The position numbers and the translations under genes are program-made. From contig DVKG01000006.1 of assembly GCA_018716135.1 (NCBI GenBank), positions 62,001-126,000 of the forward strand: 64,000 nucleotides of DNA, written 5' to 3'. A model generated the notes under the pieces. That model had not been told where the DNA came from. It saw nothing but the letters and a program-made list of their open reading frames with translations, and did not search any database. Below, in pieces: positions 16,653-26,600 of this stretch (position 1 is the stretch's first letter; each line of letters begins with the position of its first letter). Source of the DNA: Scybalosoma faecavium. Its GTDB lineage: Bacteria > Bacillota > Clostridia > Christensenellales > Christensenellaceae.

Positions 16653-19600
16653 TTACAGCTTTTCTACGCCCATTTTCGCCTTTTTGCCGTTAATATCCCA
16701 ATCCTTGGAATATCCTGCTGCCGCTTCAAAAGAAATCCTGTCTGCCAGAACTTCGCGTGCAATCTGCGCGCCATAAGGCTCGAGAGCGGACTTCAGCTCA
16801 GGCTCGGCGTCTATCGTAAGGCTGATATGATCTGTAACCTCAAATCCCGCTTCCTTACGCATTGTCTGAATCTTGGAAACGGCCTCGCGGACATAGCCCT
16901 CGACTATCAGCTCGGGTGTAAGCTCTGTATCTATAATTACAGCCAGCTCGCCGTCACTCTCTACGGCATAGCCTTCTTTCTGGACAGGCTCTATGAGCAT
17001 GTCAGATTCCGCAAGCTCTATAGCCGTACCGTCAAGCTCAAACGTGTAAAGACCGCCGTCCTTTACAGCCTCGACCATCTTCATGCCGTCGCCTTCTGCC
17101 AAATGCTTTTTAATCTTGCCGAGAAGCTTTCCGTATTTCGGACCGAGCGTGCGCATCTGAGGCTTTACATTGTACGTGATGTATTCGCTCGCAGCCGCAC
17201 CCAGCTTGACTTCCTTGACGTTCAACTCGCCTTTTACGATATCTGCATAGCTGTCAGGCAGCTCATTCAGCCCGCCGACATAAAGGCAGCCGATAGGCTG
17301 ACGGTTCTTTATGGCTGCTGCATTTCTGCATGCGCGGCCGAGAACGACAATGCGCAGGACATAATCCATATCCGCTTCCATCTCTTCGTCTATTCTGCTT
17401 TCGTCCGCGACGGGATAGCTCGTAAGATGTATGCTCACGGGAGCGTTCTTATCTACGCTGCGAACTATATTCTGATAAATGCTCTCAGCAATAAACGGAG
17501 TGAAAGGAGCAATCGTGCGCGCGAATGTCTCAAGGACTGTATACAGCGTCATATAAGCATCTATTTTGTCCTGCTCCATACCGCCGCCCCAGTAGCGCTC
17601 GCGTCCGCGGCGAATGTACCAGTTAGACAGCTCATCTACAAATCTGCTCAGCTCGCGCGTAGCCTCTGTGATGAGGTATCTGTCCAGATAAGAACGAACT
17701 GATTTGACTGTGGAATTGAGCCTGGAGAGAATCCATCTGTCCATAACAGGCAGACCTTCTCTGCGCAATTCATACTTTGTCGGGTCAAACTGATCTATCT
17801 CGGCATACAGCACATAGAACGCATATGTGTTCCAGAGAGTCCCCATAAACTTGCGCTGATATTCGCTGACCGCCTCATCGCTGAAACGGTTAGGCAGCCA
17901 CGGCGAAGAGTTGGAATAGAAATACCAACGCACTGCATCCGCGCCCTGCTTATTTAATACGCTCCATGGATCAACTACATTGCCGATATGCTTACTCATC
18001 TTCTTGCCATGCTTATCCTGAACATGGCCGAGAACTATGCAGTTCTCAAAGGGAGCCTTGTCAAATATGAGCGTACTTATCGCAATGAGCGTATAGAACC
18101 ATCCGCGAGTCTGGTCCACCGCCTCGCTAATAAAATTAGCCGGGTATCTGCGCTCAAATATATCTTTGTTCTCGAAGGGATAATGCCACTGAGCGAAAGG
18201 CATTGAGCCGCTGTCGTACCAGCAGTCTATAACCTCGGGGACGCGCGTCATCATCTTGCCGCATTCCGGGCATTTTATTTTTATCGCGTCGATATACGGC
18301 TTGTGCAGCTCGATATCGTCCGGCACGTTCTCTCCCAGCTCCTTCAGCTCAGCTATGGAGCCTATGACGTGTACATGACCGTCCTCGCAGGTCCAAACCG
18401 GCAGCGGAGTTCCCCAATATCTCTCTCTGGATACGCCCCAGTCTACAACATTGTCAAGGAAGTTGCCCATGCGGCCGTCCTTAATATTGTCCGGCAGCCA
18501 GTTAATCTTGCTGTTGTTCTTGAGTAGGTTTTCTCTGAGGGCGCTCATTTTTATAAACCACGAGCTTCTAGCATAGTAAATAAGAGGAGTGTTGCAGCGC
18601 CAGCAATGCGGATAATTGTGCTCGAACTTCAGCGTCGCAAACAGCTTGCCCATCTTTTCCAGCTCTTCAAGAATCGGCTTGTCCGCGTCTTTTACAAACA
18701 TTCCGTCCCACGGAGTCCCTCCGCACATCTCGCCCTTGGCATCTACCATCTGAACGAAAGGCAGGTCATACTTTTTACCTACGCGGTTATCGTCCTCACC
18801 GAACGCGGGCGCCGTGTGAACTATTCCCGTGCCGTCGGAAAGCGTTACATAATCGTCCGCAACTACAAAATGACCTTTTTTACCATTGCAGGCTTCCTTA
18901 GTAAATTCAAACAGAGGCTCATATTCTCTGCCGACCAGAGACTCGCCCTGCATCTCATCAATAATCTCCGCATCTTCACCCAGCACATTCTCCACCAGAG
19001 CCTTAGCCATGATGTAGATTTTGCCGTCTTTTTTAGCGTGTACGTATGTTTCATTCGCGTTTACGCAAAGACCGACATTGCTGGGCAATGTCCAGGGAGT
19101 TGTCGTCCATGCGAGATAAGACGCATCCTCGTCCTTACACTTGAATATCGCTATAGCAGATACTTCTTTTACATCTTTGTAACCCTGAGCTACCTCATGG
19201 GAAGAAAGCGCCGTGCCGCAGCGAGGGCAATAAGGCACGATTTTATGGCCTTTATACAGCAGGCCTTTCTCATGTATTTTCTTGAGAGACCACCATTCGG
19301 ACTCTATATAGTTGTTGTCGTATGTAATATACGGATCTTCCATATCAGCCCAATAGCCGACACGCTCGCTCATATCCTCCCATTCGCCCTTGTACTTCCA
19401 GACGGATTCTTTGCACTTCTGAATAAAAGGCGCGACGCCGTATTCTTCTATCTGCTCTTTGCCGTCCAGTCCAAGCTGCTTTTCCACTTCCAGCTCAACA
19501 GGCAGGCCGTGAGTATCCCAGCCCGCTTTACGCAGTACATTGTAACCGTCCATGGATTTATATCTCGGAAAGAGGTCTTTTATGCAGCGCGTAAGTATGT

Positions 19601-19772
19601 GTCCGATATGAGGCTTTCCGTTCGCTGTCGGCGGTCCGTCATAGAACGTAAACTCCGGCTTGCCTTCGCCCGCCTTCTGCGCCTGTTTAAAAACCTCCTC
19701 GCTTTTCCAGAGTTCGAGAACTTCCTTTTCTCTATCCAAAAAATTAAGATCTGTAGATACTTTCTTATACAT
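16653..19772 (-). CDS. ileS: Isoleucyl-tRNA synthetase, type 2 (eukaryote-like)
   Basis: Class I synthetase charging tRNA-Ile. The 1039-residue protein contains PPTANGKPHIGH (HIGH motif) near residue 50 and KKMSKH (KMSKS-like) near 600. The editing domain lies between them, with TTPWTLPSN. The length, the KMSKH variant and the absence of a C-terminal zinc cluster point to the type 2 enzyme, whose members are generally mupirocin-insensitive. The start ATG 19772 follows AGGAG. Transcription is under a T-box leader with an AUC specifier, so expression should rise when tRNA-Ile is uncharged. Confidence 0.95.
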   Translation of the reverse strand: MYKKVSTDLNFLDREKEVLELWKSEEVFKQAQKAGEGKPEFTFYDGPPTANGKPHIGHILTRCIKDLFPRYKSMDGYNVLRKAGWDTHGLPVELEVEKQLGLDGKEQIEEYGVAPFIQKCKESVWKYKGEWEDMSERVGYWADMEDPYITYDNNYIESEWWSLKKIHEKGLLYKGHKIVPYCPRCGTALSSHEVAQGYKDVKEVSAIAIFKCKDEDASYLAWTTTPWTLPSNVGLCVNANETYVHAKKDGKIYIMAKALVENVLGEDAEIIDEMQGESLVGREYEPLFEFTKEACNGKKGHFVVADDYVTLSDGTGIVHTAPAFGEDDNRVGKKYDLPFVQMVDAKGEMCGGTPWDGMFVKDADKPILEELEKMGKLFATLKFEHNYPHCWRCNTPLIYYARSSWFIKMSALRENLLKNNSKINWLPDNIKDGRMGNFLDNVVDWGVSRERYWGTPLPVWTCEDGHVHVIGSIAELKELGENVPDDIELHKPYIDAIKIKCPECGKMMTRVPEVIDCWYDSGSMPFAQWHYPFENKDIFERRYPANFISEAVDQTRGWFYTLIAISTLIFDKAPFENCIVLGHVQDKHGKKMSKHIGNVVDPWSVLNKQGADAVRWYFYSNSSPWLPNRFSDEAVSEYQRKFMGTLWNTYAFYVLYAEIDQFDPTKYELRREGLPVMDRWILSRLNSTVKSVRSYLDRYLITEATRELSRFVDELSNWYIRRGRERYWGGGMEQDKIDAYMTLYTVLETFARTIAPFTPFIAESIYQNIVRSVDKNAPVSIHLTSYPVADESRIDEEMEADMDYVLRIVVLGRACRNAAAIKNRQPIGCLYVGGLNELPDSYADIVKGELNVKEVKLGAAASEYITYNVKPQMRTLGPKYGKLLGKIKKHLAEGDGMKMVEAVKDGGLYTFELDGTAIELAESDMLIEPVQKEGYAVESDGELAVIIDTELTPELIVEGYVREAVSKIQTMRKEAGFEVTDHISLTIDAEPELKSALEPYGAQIAREVLADRISFEAAAGYSKDWDINGKKAKMGVEKL

Positions 19773-19814
19773 TCATTGTCTCCTGGTTTTATAGATCTTT
19801 AGCCTAAAATGTTT

Positions 19815-20064
19815 TAAATCAGAAACGCGGTTCTCGTCGTTTAGGACGAAAAACCGCGGTACCACCTAAATTCCCGACAAATCGGGCTCTCTGAAAACCG
19901 AATAACGCCGGTCAGACGCAGCGCAAATTACATAAAGAGTGATAATCGCACGTTCTCCCCCGCCGGATTTTCAGCTCCCTCCGGCTCTCTGTCGGTTTCT
20001 GATACATGCGGCCGCGTCTCTTTCTGCGCCGTTTGAATATTAATACGTACGGCTCATGCCGTTA
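19815..20064 (-). promoter_or_regulatory. T-box leader (tRNA-Ile) controlling ileS
   Basis: A 250-nt untranslated leader on the minus strand. It holds a Stem I region with the CAGAGAGCCGG-type element. The specifier region is GATTATCACTC, with AUC (Ile) followed by a purine. The conserved T-box AGGTGGTACCGCGG lies at 19854-19867. The terminator stem CGCGGTT/AACCGCG (19852-19858, 19826-19832) shares bases with the T-box, so antitermination and termination exclude each other. The cognate gene directly downstream is ileS. Confidence 0.95.
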
Positions 20065-20070
20065 CATGCT

Positions 20071-20099
20071 ATTATAGTGCAAAAAAACGAGAATGTAAA
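20071..20099 (-). promoter_or_regulatory. Sigma-A promoter of the T-box/ileS unit
   Basis: Minus strand TTTACA (20094-20099), 17-bp spacer, TATAAT (20071-20076). Confidence 0.88.
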
Positions 20100-20111
20100 C
20101 CCTTTTTTTAA

Positions 20112-21011
20112 TCACAGCGTCTCTAAATACGCGCCTTTTCTGTCGAAATTCATAACCTTAGGTTTCCAGCCTCCCGGAATGCCTTTCAGATTTTGAGCGA
20201 GCTTAGATTCCAACTCGGGATCTGAATTGCTGAAAAACGCCAGCATAGTCGGACCGGCGCCGGAGATGCAGCTGCCGTACGCACCCGCCGCTTTCGCCGC
20301 TTCGCGCACTTCGTCATATCCTTTTATCAGTGTTTTTCTGTATGGCTGATGCAGTCTATCTGCCAGAGCCGCATCAATCAGAGAATAATCTCCCGAATAA
20401 AGCGCCGACACCAAAAGGCCGCAGCGCGCCGTATTCGAGATTGCATCCGCCATACTCACGTTTTTCGGAAGCACCTCTCTTGCTTTTTTAGTAGAGAGCG
20501 TGAAATCCGGGACGATAGCCGCCACGCATATATCGTCTTTCACCGGAATGGGATGAGATACCAGCCTGTCCCCTTCCATAACGCTGATGCAAACTCCGCC
20601 GTAAATCGCCGGCGCTACGTTGTCCGGATGACCTTCTATCTCAGTAGCTATCATTAAAAGCTCCTGCTTGCTCAGCTTTTCTTCGAGAAGAGCCGTCGCT
20701 ATCAACAGACCTGCGATTATGCACGCAGAGCTTGAGCCCAATCCTCTCGTATGCGGTATATGATCTATCTGCTTCATGTGCAGACCGGGCAGCTCTTTCC
20801 CTATGTGCTTGGCACATGCTGCGGCGGATCTGTAAATAAGGTTGCTTTTATCCTTCGGAACATTAAACGTCTTGTTTTCTGCTTCTATAATCAATCCCGA
20901 ATCTATCGCTTCAAATTCCACGGCATTATGCAGCTCGACCGCAAGCCCGGTGCTGTCAAAGCCTACGCCTATGTTCGCGCAGGTAGCGGGAACGACTGCT
21001 CTATATTTCAC
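20112..21011 (-). CDS. thrB: Homoserine kinase (GHMP family)
   Basis: Phosphorylates homoserine in threonine synthesis. The 299-residue protein shows the GHMP pattern: VPATCANIGVGFDSTG at the N-terminus, the ATP loop PHTRGLGSSSACI, and GSCISGAGPTMLAF near the C-terminus. The reading frame is open to 21131, but I chose GTG 21011. It has a GAGAGG site eight bases upstream, puts VKYRAVVPATCAN at the usual family N-terminus, and the upstream ATGs lie at or before the promoter. No other threonine gene is adjacent. Confidence 0.92.
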   Translation of the reverse strand: MKYRAVVPATCANIGVGFDSTGLAVELHNAVEFEAIDSGLIIEAENKTFNVPKDKSNLIYRSAAACAKHIGKELPGLHMKQIDHIPHTRGLGSSSACIIAGLLIATALLEEKLSKQELLMIATEIEGHPDNVAPAIYGGVCISVMEGDRLVSHPIPVKDDICVAAIVPDFTLSTKKAREVLPKNVSMADAISNTARCGLLVSALYSGDYSLIDAALADRLHQPYRKTLIKGYDEVREAAKAAGAYGSCISGAGPTMLAFFSNSDPELESKLAQNLKGIPGGWKPKVMNFDRKGAYLETL

Positions 21012-21087
21012 TTGCTTTACCTCTCTCGTGTAATTTTTCATACTCATCGGGCAGCGTTTTTCGCCTGCCCCAGCATTCACATTCTGT

Positions 21088-21116
21088 ATTATCTCATAAA
21101 AGTAAAGCTTTTTCAA
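21088..21116 (-). promoter_or_regulatory. Sigma-A promoter of thrB
   Basis: Minus strand TTGAAA (21111-21116), 17-bp spacer, GATAAT (21088-21093). It decides against the upstream in-frame starts of thrB. Confidence 0.8.
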
Positions 21117-21487
21117 TTCTTTGAATTTCATTTGCAGTTATTTTTGGCGCATTACGCCTAAATAATGCTGCAGGTAAGATATTGCTGCTTTTATCACAGT
21201 TTTTTTGAAAAAAAGGTTTATTTTTTCTCTCTATTCTGTTATCATATTAAATGGACGTGAAAACTACATATACTTTTGCCGCACTTCGTTTTTCTCGAAG
21301 CGCATAATTACTCCATAACCATACGCTTCTAATATGAGTTGTATTCTCTGGTAATAAATGTAATTTCGCAAATATTTACGGGAAAAAAGAAAGTTAGGCT
21401 AAACTATCAATTGCGTCTATCTTTAAAAATATTGTATATAGGCAGCGCTGCGCTGCTCTGATACAGGACAAATCTAGGAGGATCGAA
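21117..21487 (+). other. Gene-free leader region of the EF-G paralogue
   Basis: A 370-bp AT-rich stretch between the divergent thrB promoter and the EF-G-like gene. I see no coding sequence. A weak promoter candidate is TTGCGT (21411-21416) with TATATA (21435-21440), spacer 18. A small hairpin CTTCG/CGAAG lies near 21285-21300. The ribosome site AGGAGG lies just before the ATG at 21488. Confidence 0.5.
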
Positions 21488-23560
21488 ATGAAGGTTTACG
21501 ATGCAGCTCACATTAAGAATATCGCTGTGGTTGGTCATGGCGGCGACGGCAAGACTACGCTGGTAGAGTCTATGCTCTTCAGCGCTGGCGTAACCGAGCG
21601 CCGCGGCAGAGTAGAAGACGGAAACACCGTCACAGACTACGACCCTGAAGAAGCTAAGAGACATATCTCTCTTATGACCGCTCTTGCACCGTTGGAATGG
21701 CAAGGCAACAAGCTCAACTTGATAGATGCTCCCGGATTTTTTGATTTCGTCGGCGAAACTACTCAGGCTTACTATCTGGCAGACTGCGCTCTCATACTTG
21801 CGAACGCTGTTTCCGGAGTGGGCGTAGGCGCGGAAAAAGCTTATAAATACTGCAAGAAGCACGGCAAGCCCATGGCTTTTGTCGTAAATCAGATGGATAA
21901 AGAGCATACGGACTTTATGAAAGTTCTCGATCAGCTCAAGAAAGAATTCGGCCAGAGTATAACCGCCGCTATGCTCCCCATAGTCGAAGGCGATGTCTAC
22001 AAAGGCTATGCAGATGTAATAACGGGCAAAGCATATGAGTTCGGCGCTAAAGGCACGAGTGAAATCCCTGTCCCGGATGCACTGGCAGACACTCTGGAAG
22101 AAGCGCGCGAAGCTCTGATAGAAAACGCAGCTTCTAACGATGAAGAACTTATGGAAAAATTCTTCGGAGGAGAAGATCTCTCGAAAGATGACATTCTCAA
22201 AGGACTTTCTCTCGGCATAGCTCAAGCCGACGTTGTTCCTGTTTTCGCTACATCCGCGACTCAAGGTCTCGGCATAGAAGCTCTCCTCGATGCCCTCGCA
22301 GCTTATATGCCCGCAGCGGCAGATATTCCCGCAGTTCACGCTTCCAACGAAGCCGGTGATGATCTCGAAATAGAACGCGACCCCGCAGGCGCTTTCGCAG
22401 CTCAGGTCATGAAAACAATCGCCGATCCTTTCGTCGGTAAAATCAACATTATTAAAGTTCTGCGCGGCGAGCTTAAGCCTGATACGCAGCTCTTCAACGT
22501 CACCGCAGGCAAGGCGGAGAAATTCAGCAATATCTCCATAATGCGCGGCAAAAAGATAGAAAATGTAGATAAGCTCTGCACAGGCGATATCGGCGCTCTG
22601 GCTAAGCTTCAGTTCACAAAGACGGGCGACTCGCTCTGCGCCGCTAACGCAAAAGTTATCTTCGATGAAATAGAATTCGGAGAACCTTGCATTTCGCTGG
22701 CTGTTACAGCTAAAAAGCAGGGCGACGAAGAGAAAGTGTTCGCCGGTCTGCACAGACTCGAAGAAGAAGATCCGACCTTCCGCGTCGGCAAAAACACAGA
22801 GACAGGCGACACTCTCCTCATGGGTATGGGTGAGATGCACATAGAAGTAATATGCCAAAAGCTCAAAAATAAATTTGGCGTAGAAGCCGCTCTCAGCGAT
22901 CCTAAAGTCGCATACCGTGAGACAATACGCAAAATGGCAGAAGCAGAAGGCAAGCACAAGAAGCAATCCGGCGGCGCAGGCCAGTTCGGCGTTGTTCAGA
23001 TACGATTCGAGCCTTCTGACAGCGGCGATTTTGAATTCGTAAACGCTATCGTAGGCGGCGTAGTTCCAAAGGAGTACATACCCGCGGTAGAAAAAGGTCT
23101 GAAAGAGAGCATGGTTCACGGCGTACTCGCAGGCTATCCCATGGTCGGCATTAAGGCAACTCTTTACGACGGCAAATATCACCCCGTAGACAGCAAGGAA
23201 GTCGCCTTCAAATCAGCGGCTCGCTTGGCCTATAAAGCAGCCTGCGCTAAGGCTAACCCTGTTCTGCTCGAGCCCATCGGTAAAGCAGAGGTAATTATAC
23301 CCGACCAGTACATGGGCGATATTATCGGCGACATGAACCGCCGCCGCGGCCGCATACTCGGCATGAACCCCTGCGAAGACGGTCAGCAGGTAGTCGCTGA
23401 AGTTCCCATGAGCGAGATGGTAAAATACGCCACAGACCTGCGCTCTATGACGCAAGGCCGCGGCACATTCAGCATTGCTTTCGAACGCTATGACGAAATG
23501 CCTTCTCAGATGGCACAAAAAGTTATAGAAAAGGCAAAGCTCGACGACGAAGAAGAATAA
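21488..23560 (+). CDS. Elongation factor G-like translational GTPase (EF-G paralogue)
   Basis: A 690-residue protein with the five-domain EF-G layout. The G1 loop is GHGGDGKTT rather than AHIDAGKTT, the switch I end is KRHISL instead of RGITI, G3 is DAPGFFDF, and G4 is NQMD instead of NKMD. These features mark the EF-G-like paralogue group, often called fusA2 or EF-G II, rather than the essential EF-G. Domain IV (GGAGQFGVVQIRFEP, then YPMVGIKATLYDG) is intact. Paralogues may act in translocation without ribosome recycling or under special conditions; the precise role here is unknown. It is monocistronic, with a strong terminator. Confidence 0.9.
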   Translation: MKVYDAAHIKNIAVVGHGGDGKTTLVESMLFSAGVTERRGRVEDGNTVTDYDPEEAKRHISLMTALAPLEWQGNKLNLIDAPGFFDFVGETTQAYYLADCALILANAVSGVGVGAEKAYKYCKKHGKPMAFVVNQMDKEHTDFMKVLDQLKKEFGQSITAAMLPIVEGDVYKGYADVITGKAYEFGAKGTSEIPVPDALADTLEEAREALIENAASNDEELMEKFFGGEDLSKDDILKGLSLGIAQADVVPVFATSATQGLGIEALLDALAAYMPAAADIPAVHASNEAGDDLEIERDPAGAFAAQVMKTIADPFVGKINIIKVLRGELKPDTQLFNVTAGKAEKFSNISIMRGKKIENVDKLCTGDIGALAKLQFTKTGDSLCAANAKVIFDEIEFGEPCISLAVTAKKQGDEEKVFAGLHRLEEEDPTFRVGKNTETGDTLLMGMGEMHIEVICQKLKNKFGVEAALSDPKVAYRETIRKMAEAEGKHKKQSGGAGQFGVVQIRFEPSDSGDFEFVNAIVGGVVPKEYIPAVEKGLKESMVHGVLAGYPMVGIKATLYDGKYHPVDSKEVAFKSAARLAYKAACAKANPVLLEPIGKAEVIIPDQYMGDIIGDMNRRRGRILGMNPCEDGQQVVAEVPMSEMVKYATDLRSMTQGRGTFSIAFERYDEMPSQMAQKVIEKAKLDDEEE

Positions 23561-23579
23561 AATACATATCAATAAACCC

Positions 23580-23608
23580 GGGCAGGCGAACAACACGCCT
23601 GCCCTTTT
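23580..23608 (+). terminator. Terminator of the EF-G paralogue
   Basis: Perfect 9-bp stem GGGCAGGCG/CGCCTGCCC with a 7-nt loop, then TTTT. Confidence 0.9.
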
Positions 23609-23626
23609 GCTTTATATACGTCATGT

Positions 23627-26600
23627 ATGCCTCAGCTAAGGCACGGGAATAATACCCGTATGCAAATACTTTGGAAACGCAGCGGCCGCATCCCACATTT
23701 GGAACGCGAAGAGGCCGCGCTTATAAAGCAAAAAGAAAAGAACCCGGACTGCGCCGCGGCAAGACAGTTCCACATAATAGAATCAGCATTGCGCGAGCTG
23801 GATATAGCCTACTACACAGCGCGCCTGCGCCCCGCCCCGAAGATAGGAAAAGAACTGCGCATAATCGCACTCGGAAAGCAATATCTTGCATCAGAAAAGC
23901 CACTCTCGTATGACGGACTCTGCTCTTTTCTCTCGGAAAAATCTCTGACCGTCTCAGAATTGCTTTACTTCCCTATCTATCTTAAAGCTGCGGCGATATC
24001 TCTGCTTGCGGATTCCGATATCTCCGCCGATCGGCTCCTCGCCGCACTTCGCCGTTTTCCTTCATCAGACGGCAAAAAGCTGCTGCTTACACAGTCTGAG
24101 CTTTGCCGTATATTGATGAATGATAAAAACTTTGCATCCAGCGATGACGATACCCGAATAGAATGTCTAAAAGGCGCAGCCGCTTACGCTCTCAGAAAAG
24201 GTCTTTCCGAATCGGAAGCCGGAAAAATTCTGGTTTCTGATAAGTCGCTTTTTAAATTGTTAAAAAAGAAACGCCCCGTCTGGCTCGGTATCATTGCCGT
24301 TTTAGCTATCGGCGCCGCCGCACTGGTCGCGCTCAATTTCATATTGTCTGATCCGCTGGCTGTTCTGTTCTCTATACCTCTTGCTCTAACTGCAGCTGAG
24401 GTCTTTGTATCTGATTTTGTATATTCGCACTTTTCACCTGCTTTTGTTCCCAAAAAAGCTTGCGCAGAAGGCTCGACAGCAGTGATTATACAGTTAGATG
24501 CAAATTATGACGCCGGGGAAGCAGCCGAGAGCATATTGCGCATAAGCATAGCATCGCCGGAGGCAAAGTGCATAGCCGCCGTTCTTCCACGCTCAAATGA
24601 ACTTACTTCCAAGCTCTCAGCAATAGATCTTAAAGAACGCATAAATGAACTGCAAAAATTCGTCCTTTGCGACATTAAAATATTGTCATATGGTGAGAGA
24701 TTAACCGGTTTTGATTTTGTAGTTACTCTTCCGTATGGATTTGAGCTCCAACCCGGATGCATTCGCAGCCTTATTACTGCGCTTTCACACCCCGCCTGCG
24801 ACGCGGCGGCGGCCGTCCCGGATATAATTCAGCGTCCTAAGAAAACGACTCTTTTTTCACGCATATTTCAGCCAAGAGCGCATTTCGCAGGTTTAAACGA
24901 GGCTATTGAGAATCTTCTGGCTCGTCCTGTAAATTCCGAAGTTTATGCCGTGAATACAAACAAAAGCGGTGATACAGTTTTCGTTCGTTCCGCCAAATGT
25001 ATATCTCCAAAGCCCAAAGACCCTTTGGAATACATAAGTCTCAGCGACAAATCTCCGGCGGCCAAGCTGCATAAGCTCATACCGTACAGTATGGCAATAC
25101 TATTGTTATACTCGGCTTTTTGCACTTCACGCCCGTTTTTTGTCCTGCTCACTCCCATCGCCTACGCTATGCTGTTTCCTATTCTCAGCTTTAATCGTGA
25201 GCTTTGGGCTATGCTCGCGGGATACAAAAAAGGCGCCGCACTTCGAGATTTTTGGACAAAAGCCCGAGTCACATTGCTGCGCGGTATATTGGAATTTTCT
25301 CTTTTTCCAACGAAGCTTTTTAAACGAAAAAAACAGCAGCATGCCAAACACACAGCGGCAGGCTACTACAAAAGCTTTTATATGTGTGTGGTTTTGTCCG
25401 CAATACTTTTCACTTTCTCGTCTTACAGATTAGGCGGGCTATATTTCCTGCTGTCTATTTTCTTCGCGCTATCTCCTCTTGCAGCATATCACATGGAAAA
25501 AGAGCGTCCCGCGCCCTCTATGCCCGACGAAACCCAAACACGCATCATAAGACACAGCGCTGCTCTTTCTCTCAGCGGCGTACTCTCTCCCCCATCTGAT
25601 ACGGAAGGAGCTCTTTTCAGACTTTTGGCAGCTATATGCGCATTTAGAATGAGTTTTTTAGATCTGACAAGCACAATAACTATCATGGAGGATACCGTAT
25701 CTTATTTAGAAAAAGCTCAAGGGAAAGACGGACTTTTTGCACAAAATAAAGTGTCAGATTCCGAGCTTAACGGATTCGCAGCCTGCGCTTTCATATCCGC
25801 TCGATGGGGCGCTGCGCAAATCGCAACCTGCCCTCAAGAGATGTACGATATATGGGAAGCTTTTTTAGATATGGCTGAAATTACTGATGATGAAAGTATT
25901 CTGACTGTATTCCACAAATACTATCGCGACATACGAGCAAAGGTCAAACAACAACAAGGCGTCGAAAAGGAATTTAATGATTTTATGTCAGAGCTTTCCG
26001 GCACTTGTACTTCTCAGGCCGCTATTTGCGCCGCCGCTCACGGCTTCGCAGAAAGAAAAAATATATCGGCTCAGAGAGTATCAGGTCTTATAGACAGAAT
26101 AGACTTAATGCTGCGCAATATGAAGCTCTCAACGCTGGGCGAATCTGTAATGCTTGGCTCTCGAGGATGGCTTGCGGTCTTTGCCGCAATAATAAAAGGA
26201 GAACTTCCCCCGGCAGTTTGGAACGACGTGCAGCGCGCCCTCACTATAAGAGGCCTCGACCGCGTCCTTATAAGCGAACGCGCTCACCCTGCGGATTATT
26301 TTCTTGCACATATCTTTATTCCATATTATCAGGATACGCTCCTGACAGAAAGCGCCTCAGCCGCAGCGCGCGCTATACGTACAAACCACGCAAACGACAT
26401 AAGCTACATGGATGCCGCAAATGAATTTTCCGAATATGCAGCGCTGGCGTCAGAAATAGACCCTGAGCTTGCAATTCAAGTCATGCAAAACACACCCGCG
26501 GACAACAAGTCAGCCTGCATCTTTATGATATCCGCATGCAACGCGCTTGCCAAAAACAAAACTCACGACGACTTCATGAGCGATCCCGCCGCCGCGGTAT

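Noticed and set aside
18606..19802. 398-residue frame antisense to ileS
   Set aside because: Lies opposite the catalytic core of IleRS and lacks initiation signals.
20342..20657. Possible attachment site or repeat boundaries near thrB
   Set aside because: I found no direct repeats, tRNA gene or integrase; the region is plain coding sequence.
21012..21131. 40-codon N-terminal extension of thrB
   Set aside because: A sigma-A promoter lies within it, and the GTG at 21011 has the ribosome site and family-typical N-terminus.
21407..23182. 591-residue open frame antisense to the EF-G paralogue
   Set aside because: No ribosome site or family resemblance; Cys/Tyr/Phe-rich composition typical of the reverse complement of a strongly codon-biased gene.
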